From the NCBI GenBank assembly GCA_910587465.1, contig CAJUMS010000080.1, forward strand, positions 1 through 12,086: DNA of 12,086 nt. Direction: 5' to 3'. The notes under the pieces were generated by a model. That model had not been told where the DNA came from. It saw only the letters and a list, made by a program, of their open reading frames with translations, and made no database searches. The DNA comes from an uncultured Oscillospiraceae bacterium (lineage in GTDB: Bacteria > Bacillota > Clostridia > Oscillospirales > Ruminococcaceae). Shown piece after piece: positions 7,794 through 12,086 of the stretch (the first letter of the stretch is position 1; each line of letters begins with the position of its first letter). Both the position numbers and the translations under genes were made by a program.

Positions 7794-7811
7794 GCTCCTT
7801 TCAAAAAATGC

Positions 7812-7840
7812 TTGACATCATTATTTTGATGTGGTATAAT
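7812..7840 (+). promoter_or_regulatory. Consensus sigma-A promoter of the XRE regulator gene
   Basis: TTGACA (7812-7817), 17 bases, TATAAT (7835-7840): a full match to consensus. The predicted start near 7847 gives a ~113-base leader that includes the whole inverted repeat at 7857-7906. It lies beside the relaxase start codon on the opposite strand and downstream of the relaxase promoter, so both transcription units cross here. Confidence 0.85.
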
Positions 7841-7856
7841 CATTACAAGATATATT

Positions 7857-7906
7857 CAAATCTCTTATAGTGAATATTTATATTATAATCCACTATAAGA
7901 GATTTG
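7857..7906. promoter_or_regulatory. Perfect 16-bp inverted repeat, operator between mob and XRE genes
   Basis: CAAATCTCTTATAGTG (7857-7872) and CACTATAAGAGATTTG (7891-7906) are exact inverted copies with an 18-base spacer. The right arm sits in the -35/-10 spacer of the relaxase promoter. The left arm lies just past both predicted start sites. The neighbouring XRE protein is the natural candidate to bind it, repressing mobilization and its own gene. In RNA of either strand it would also form a 16-bp hairpin. Confidence 0.75.
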
Positions 7907-7910
7907 TCAA
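7882..7910 (-). promoter_or_regulatory. Consensus sigma-A promoter of the relaxase operon
   Basis: Minus-strand TTGACA (7905-7910), 17 bases, TATAAT (7882-7887): a full consensus match. The start would be near 7875, so the transcript runs left through the XRE promoter and into the relaxase gene. One inverted-repeat arm fills its spacer region. Confidence 0.85.
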
Positions 7911-7959
7911 GTCTATATTAGCGCATTAACAAAATATTTACATTTGAAAGGAGATACCT

Positions 7960-8664
7960 ATGTTTTACGACCAACTTATACGAATTTGCAAGGAAAGGAA
8001 CGTTAAGCCAACGCCGCTGATAAAGTCCCTGGGACTTAGTTCGGGCAATCTCAAACGCTGGCAGGAAGGCGCGACGGTCAATTCCGATATTCTTATGAAG
8101 CTTGCGGATTACTTTGATGTTCCCGTAGATTATTTTTTTGAGGAGTACAATAAAGGGGATATTGAGATTGACGATAGTGCAGAGAGTTCAATGACAAAGG
8201 TTTACAACGTATTGAAATCTCACCCCGACCATATCGCCAGTATGCTTTCGGGAAAAATGCCGTCAAACGCCGATTTACTGCGTATCGCGGAGTATCTGAA
8301 TTATTCCGTGGAATATTTTGTGCGGGACGATGAGTTTCCCGATAATGCCAAAGCGGAGGACAGCTTGTTAGGCTCAATTCCGCCCAAAGACATGATTTTG
8401 AACATAATGGGAAAGTTGTCATCGGGGGAGGCGTTCAACTTCCTGCAAGTGCGTATTTCCAAAATTATACTGTCCAACCTTGCGAGGAAGAATATCCACA
8501 AAGAGAAACTGGAGAGTATACTGCTTTCCAAACGCAAGCTTGACAATCTTTTCGACAATTCTCTGAATGAGGACAAGGTCATTGGATTTAACTTTTCCGA
8601 CCTTGTTAGGATTTCCGAGGCGTTCAACCTTAGCTACAGCTATATGCTTACGGGGAAAGATTGA
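7960..8664 (+). CDS. XRE-family regulator with three HTH-like repeats
   Basis: A 234-aa protein with ATG at 7960 and SD AAAGGAG six bases upstream. Residues 1-60 form an XRE helix-turn-helix; the recognition region is SSGNLKRWQEG (27-37), followed by LMKLADYFDVPVDYFFEE (45-62). A related pattern returns at 91-124 (HIASMLSGKMPSNADLLRIA, EYLNYSVEYFVRDD) and weakly at the C-terminus (LVRISEAFNLSYSYMLTGKD, 215-234). No peptidase, metal-binding or membrane segment is seen. It is transcribed away from the relaxase, with a palindromic site between them, so I infer a repressor of mobilization and of itself. What relieves it is not visible. It ends in a Rho-independent terminator. Confidence 0.85.
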   Translation: MFYDQLIRICKERNVKPTPLIKSLGLSSGNLKRWQEGATVNSDILMKLADYFDVPVDYFFEEYNKGDIEIDDSAESSMTKVYNVLKSHPDHIASMLSGKMPSNADLLRIAEYLNYSVEYFVRDDEFPDNAKAEDSLLGSIPPKDMILNIMGKLSSGEAFNFLQVRISKIILSNLARKNIHKEKLESILLSKRKLDNLFDNSLNEDKVIGFNFSDLVRISEAFNLSYSYMLTGKD

Positions 8665-8679
8665 TTTCACGCAAAGCAC

Positions 8680-8720
8680 AAACCGGTCTGCTGAATTTCT
8701 CGACAGACCGGTTTTATCTT
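8680..8720 (+). terminator. Rho-independent terminator of the XRE gene
   Basis: AAACCGGTCTG (8680-8690) pairs perfectly with CAGACCGGTTT (8704-8714) around a 13-base loop. The T-rich run TTTTATCTT (8712-8720) follows. It starts 15 bases after the XRE stop. On the minus strand the following bases are not T-rich, so it acts mainly in the plus direction. Confidence 0.88.
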
Positions 8721-8748
8721 GTTGGAACGACGGCTCACACGCCGCACA

Positions 8749-8840
8749 CCGCAGCGAAGCTGCGGGTTTACTTACGGCTTTGCCGCAAGTAACGCCATAG
8801 TACTTATGACATTGCCCATTTAGGTCAATATCATAAGTAC
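8749..8840 (-). other. Cluster of three hairpins, candidate oriT or structured 3' RNA
   Basis: Three stems lie in a row: 8749-8755 with 8759-8765 (7 bp, 3-base loop), 8768-8778 with 8782-8792 (11 pairs, 3-base loop), and 8800-8814 with 8826-8840 (15 pairs, 11-base loop). The two longer stems each have one position that is A.C or C.A on the plus strand but G.U on the minus strand, so the minus strand is the one that folds. It lies downstream of hsdR, and no coding frame is evident in it. Such a cluster upstream of a relaxase/regulator block could be the nicking origin; a processed 3' end of the hsdR message is the alternative. The rest of the gene-free stretch 8665-8907 shows only the XRE terminator and an AT-rich run next to the hsdR stop. 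Confidence 0.45.
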
Positions 8841-8907
8841 AGGCGCTCTCCGAGGGGCAGCCGTTCCCTCTGCACTCCCTATTAAATCAAAATAAATAAA
8901 TGAAAAA

Positions 8908-11900
8908 TTAACCTATATTCCAAAATCGCTCAAAGAAAACTTTTAGCTTTTCAATGACAATTTCTTTCTTAGCCTTGCGATTACTGTCACCAAAGCGCGA
9001 CACCGCAGGCAGTATCTTGTCTATGTCCGTACCCGTTGTCTTAATTGCACCATCACGAAATGCACCCATAATAAACATTCTGGTTTCTTCCTCTTTTAGC
9101 TTTTCTTCCGTAATCAGAGCGACAAGAGCCTTTTCACGCTCCTCGACAACATAGCTATGCCACTCATTCATTACGTCATCGACATCGTTAATTCCGTTTA
9201 TGAAATTTTCAATAAGATCTTTTTTACTTCTCAACTCAGGACTGGAATCAACGGCTTTCTGAATGGTAATAAGCACTTCCTTATCCGTACAATTACTATC
9301 GTGATATTTAGTTACAAGCATGAGGATATAGTCGATATTGATTTCTATCTGCTTGATAAGCTCTATTTCAAAGACAATATCATTGTCAATATCGGTCAAC
9401 TCGCCTTTTTTACGACGCTCATTCCATTCATCACGCAAGTCCTGATACCGTCCGAGATAATCTTGAAAATCTCGCTCCGATATGATCTCTTTGCCCTCAA
9501 ACTCATCAAAACTTACAAGCAAATTACGCATACGCAGGATAGCTCCGAGCAGAGCAATAAACTCTTTTTGATGTTCTTCTCCGACAATTTGAGGCTCGCT
9601 AAGCGGAAACTCCTTTAATAGTTTATCTATCATATCCACATAGCCATCTATGTGTTTGCCTTTGCTGTCTTTATATCCGTTGTAGTAGTCACTAAAGCTT
9701 TGCAAGGTAACAATACCGCCTGCTTCTTTATCTCCAAAGAGTGCTATAGCAGCGTCTGTACGTTTCTGTAAAGCTCTGAAACATACAATATTGCCAAAGG
9801 TTTTAATAGAGTTGAGTATGCGGTTAGTACGGCTATACGCTTGAATAAGACCGTGCATTTTGAGGTTTTTATCTACCCACAGCGTATTGAGCGTAGTTGC
9901 ATCAAAGCCTGTAAGGAACATATTAACTACAATTAACAAGTCAAGCTCCTTGTTTTTCATACGAAGTGACACGTCTTTGTAATAGTTCTGAAATTTGTCG
10001 CTTGAAGTATCATAGTTTGTGTTAAACTGTCTGTTGTAGTCGCCGATAGCCTTTTCAAGAAAATCTCTTGAGTCAGAGTCAAGTGCAGAGGTATCTTCCG
10101 GGTTTTCTTCATCAAGAATACCGTCGATATCTTCCTCATTTACCCCATAACTGTAAATAATGGCGATTTTCAAAACCTTTTCAGGATTTTCAGCTATTTG
10201 CCGCATAAATTCCTCATAGTAGAGCTTTGCAGCCTGCACTGAGGATACCGCAAATATTGAGTTAAAACCACTGACACGCCTTTTTTGCTTGATTTCTTCT
10301 ACATGCTCACGCTTTTTGGATTCGGCTATCTCAGAAATATTTGTAAGTACACTATATGAATAGTATCGTTCATTACGATAGGTTTTCTGATTAAAATGCT
10401 CCAATATGTAAGATGTAACAAGAGATATACGCTTTGAGGACATATATGCCTTTTCACGGTCAATATCCCACACCTTGACATCTTCAATATCTTCTTCCTT
10501 GTCCATGGTCTTGATATAGTCCACACGGAACGGAAGAACATTTTTATCTTTGATAGCGTCAACAATGGTATAGGAATGAAGCTGATCTCCAAAAGCCTGC
10601 TCCGTAGTGCGTAGATTAGGATTTTTGCTTGTTCCCGAATTTAAGGCGAATATAGGTGTACCCGTAAATCCAAACAAATGATACTTCTTGAATTTTTTGG
10701 TAATAGCCTGGTGCATATCGCCGAACTGACTTCTATGACACTCATCGAAAATAATAACAACACGTTTATCATATACAGCATGAACTGAATTTTTCTTGAT
10801 GAATGCAGCAAGTTTTTGGATAGTGGTGATGATTATACGACAATCGGGATTTTCAAGCTGTCGCTTTAGTACAGTAGTGGATGTATTGCTGTTAGCAGCA
10901 CCCTTTTCAAAGCGGTCATACTCACGCATAGTCTGATAGTCGAGGTCTTTACGGTCAACGACGAACAGTACCTTGTCAATGTAGTCAAGTTTTGAGGCAA
11001 GTCTGGCAGACTTGAACGAGGTCAGGGTTTTGCCAGAACCCGTTGTGTGCCATATATATCCGCCGCCCGCTATTGAACCGTATTTCTTGTAATTATTGGC
11101 AATTTCTATGCGGTTAAGTATTCGCTCAGTAGCGACTATCTGATATGGACGCATTACCAGCAAGAGATTTTCAGATGTAAATATGCAATATTTCGTTAGA
11201 ATATTGAGGATCGTATGCTTTGCAAAAAAAGTCTTTGTAAAATCCACAATATCTGGAATGACCTTATTGTTTGCATCTGCCCAAAAGCTTGTGAACTCAA
11301 AGGAATTGCTTGTTTTGGTCTTTTTACGAGCCTTGCCTGCTTCTTTCACAGCATTAAAACGAGTGGTATTTGAGTAGTATTTGGTGTTCGTACCGTTGGA
11401 GATAACGAAAATCTGCACATACTCAAACAGTCCGGAACCTGCCCAAAAGCTGTCACGCTGATAGCGGTCAATCTGATTGAAAGCTTCACGGATAGGCACA
11501 CCTCGCCGTTTCAGTTCAATATGAACAAGCGGAAAACCGTTCACAAGCACAGTCACATCATATCGGTTCTGTCGTTTGCCTGTATCAGCTTTATACTGAT
11601 TGATGACTTGCAGACTGTTGTTATGGATATTCTTTTTATCTATCAGCGTGATGTTTTTTGTTGTGCCGTCGTCACGCTTTAGGTTTTTTACATTGTCTTC
11701 CTGTATTGTCTTTGTTTTTTCAACGATACCCTCATTGGCATTAGCTATATATTCAATAAAAAAGCTTTTCCATTCACTGTCTGTAAATGAATAGCTGTTG
11801 AGCGTTTCAAGCTGTTTTCTTAAATTTTCTATCAGATCATCTTCCTTGTGTATGGTAAGATATTCATAGCCAAGCTCTCCAAGACGGCGGATAAAATTCC

Positions 11901-12009
11901 TTTCAAGTTCCGCTTCGCTCTGGTATGTATCGGCGGTCCGCTGTTCGGGAATATACTCTGTAACAACAGTATTTTCATTTGTGGCGGCTACGATGTTAAA
12001 ATAACTCAT
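8908..12009 (-). CDS. hsdR: Type I restriction enzyme, R (HsdR) subunit
   Basis: A 1033-aa protein, close to the ~1040 aa of known HsdR subunits. The N-terminal RecB-like nuclease has RYDVTVLVNGFPLVHIELKR with Asp151, Glu165 and Lys167, and QIDRY (Gln179, Tyr183) as the QxxxY motif. The SF2 translocase follows: Walker A TTGSGKT (Lys327), DECH (422-425), TGTP (449-452), TGFD (700-703) and QAYSRTNR (723-730). The helical C-terminal region binds the methylase core. With HsdM and HsdS it translocates DNA from unmethylated sites and cuts it. All key motifs are intact. Start is the ATG at 12009 with SD AGGAGG four bases upstream; the frame continues to a TTG at 12045, but the SD supports 12009. It overlaps the end of the preceding gene by 14 bases, so it is the later gene of an operon. 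hsdM and hsdS are not in the window. Confidence 0.95.
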   Translation of the reverse strand: MSYFNIVAATNENTVVTEYIPEQRTADTYQSEAELERNFIRRLGELGYEYLTIHKEDDLIENLRKQLETLNSYSFTDSEWKSFFIEYIANANEGIVEKTKTIQEDNVKNLKRDDGTTKNITLIDKKNIHNNSLQVINQYKADTGKRQNRYDVTVLVNGFPLVHIELKRRGVPIREAFNQIDRYQRDSFWAGSGLFEYVQIFVISNGTNTKYYSNTTRFNAVKEAGKARKKTKTSNSFEFTSFWADANNKVIPDIVDFTKTFFAKHTILNILTKYCIFTSENLLLVMRPYQIVATERILNRIEIANNYKKYGSIAGGGYIWHTTGSGKTLTSFKSARLASKLDYIDKVLFVVDRKDLDYQTMREYDRFEKGAANSNTSTTVLKRQLENPDCRIIITTIQKLAAFIKKNSVHAVYDKRVVIIFDECHRSQFGDMHQAITKKFKKYHLFGFTGTPIFALNSGTSKNPNLRTTEQAFGDQLHSYTIVDAIKDKNVLPFRVDYIKTMDKEEDIEDVKVWDIDREKAYMSSKRISLVTSYILEHFNQKTYRNERYYSYSVLTNISEIAESKKREHVEEIKQKRRVSGFNSIFAVSSVQAAKLYYEEFMRQIAENPEKVLKIAIIYSYGVNEEDIDGILDEENPEDTSALDSDSRDFLEKAIGDYNRQFNTNYDTSSDKFQNYYKDVSLRMKNKELDLLIVVNMFLTGFDATTLNTLWVDKNLKMHGLIQAYSRTNRILNSIKTFGNIVCFRALQKRTDAAIALFGDKEAGGIVTLQSFSDYYNGYKDSKGKHIDGYVDMIDKLLKEFPLSEPQIVGEEHQKEFIALLGAILRMRNLLVSFDEFEGKEIISERDFQDYLGRYQDLRDEWNERRKKGELTDIDNDIVFEIELIKQIEINIDYILMLVTKYHDSNCTDKEVLITIQKAVDSSPELRSKKDLIENFINGINDVDDVMNEWHSYVVEEREKALVALITEEKLKEEETRMFIMGAFRDGAIKTTGTDIDKILPAVSRFGDSNRKAKKEIVIEKLKVFFERFWNIG

Positions 12010-12085
12010 TTTTCCTCCTATTAGCTTTAAATAGCCTATCATCAATTAATCGCAATATATCCTCTTTACTCAAAGGATTATATGA
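11996..12085 (-). CDS. C-terminal end of an upstream gene, overlapping hsdR (partial)
   Basis: In the frame beside hsdR, the minus strand is open from the window edge and reads SYNPLSKEDILRLIDDRLFK followed by ANRRKNELF and TAA (11996-11998). The 29 residues look like a genuine charged, helical protein end. The stop lies 14 bases inside hsdR, whose SD is within this frame, a common sign of translational coupling. Given the operon it could be hsdS, hsdM or an accessory gene, but the tail does not let me choose. Confidence 0.55.
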   Translation of the reverse strand, partial: SYNPLSKEDILRLIDDRLFKANRRKNELF

Positions 12086-12086
12086 A

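Larger units (their letters stand above)
4440..12086. mobile_element. Integrative mobilizable element (left part), serine recombinase/MobV type, with type I restriction cargo
   Basis: A large serine recombinase, a MobV relaxase, a mobilization-linked small ORF, a divergent XRE regulator and a type I restriction subunit lie in one AT-richer block beside GC-richer chromosome with decayed genes. There are no conjugation (T4SS) genes, so it would need a helper. The left edge is placed just beyond the recombinase stop (4456) because such recombinases usually sit at one end; the exact attachment core is not visible. The right end is outside the window. Element identity is well supported by gene content; the borders are inferred. 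Confidence 0.7.

Noticed and set aside
7857..7906. The 16-bp inverted repeat as a transcription terminator
   Set aside because: No T-run follows the stem in either direction, and it overlaps two consensus promoters.
1..12086. CRISPR arrays, tRNA or rRNA genes
   Set aside because: No regularly spaced direct repeats and no cloverleaf or rRNA-like stretches were seen on either strand.

Overview
The window looks like a piece of a Bacillota (Clostridia) chromosome, most likely Oscillospiraceae/Ruminococcus-like. The grounds are AGGAGG-type ribosome binding sites, sigma-A consensus promoters, a YtrA-type GntR regulator, a Ser/Thr-rich lipoprotein SGNH hydrolase, and a large serine recombinase/MobV mobile element. 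TGA is used as a stop in at least two intact genes (permease and XRE), so the standard code applies. No species can be named from the sequence alone.

Left part (1-3740) reads as ordinary, comparatively GC-rich chromosome, all on the minus strand. A GntR/YtrA-family repressor gene (1833-2195) is followed by a multi-span ABC-2-like membrane protein (9-1817). A consensus promoter and a 27-bp inverted-repeat operator precede the repressor. Next comes an independent unit: a secreted lipoprotein SGNH/GDSL esterase (2350-3672) with its own extended -10 promoter and a Rho-independent terminator.

Middle (3739-4438) is a decayed junction. A 5'-truncated DUF554 membrane protein gene with an in-frame stop abuts a 3'-truncated Nudix hydrolase gene with two in-frame stops. 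Both are on the minus strand, and neither reads as one uninterrupted ORF.

Right part (about 4440 to the window end) is AT-richer and reads as an integrative and mobilizable element, or the scar of one. It holds a large serine recombinase (4456-6123), a 60-aa ORF (6226-6408), a MobV/Pre relaxase (6429-7793), a divergent XRE regulator (7960-8664), a hairpin cluster (8749-8840), and a type I restriction HsdR subunit (8908-12009) whose start overlaps the 3' end of another gene running off the window (11996-12085). The expected hsdM and hsdS would lie beyond position 12086. The logic appears to be integration/excision (recombinase), nicking and mobilization (relaxase), control of the mobilization promoter (XRE), and restriction as defensive cargo.

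The most striking regulatory feature is at 7812-7910. Two promoters with perfect TTGACA-17-TATAAT consensus face each other, so the relaxase and regulator transcripts would start inside each other, and a perfect 16-bp inverted repeat sits across them. A second long palindrome (6166-6214) similarly encloses the recombinase promoter.
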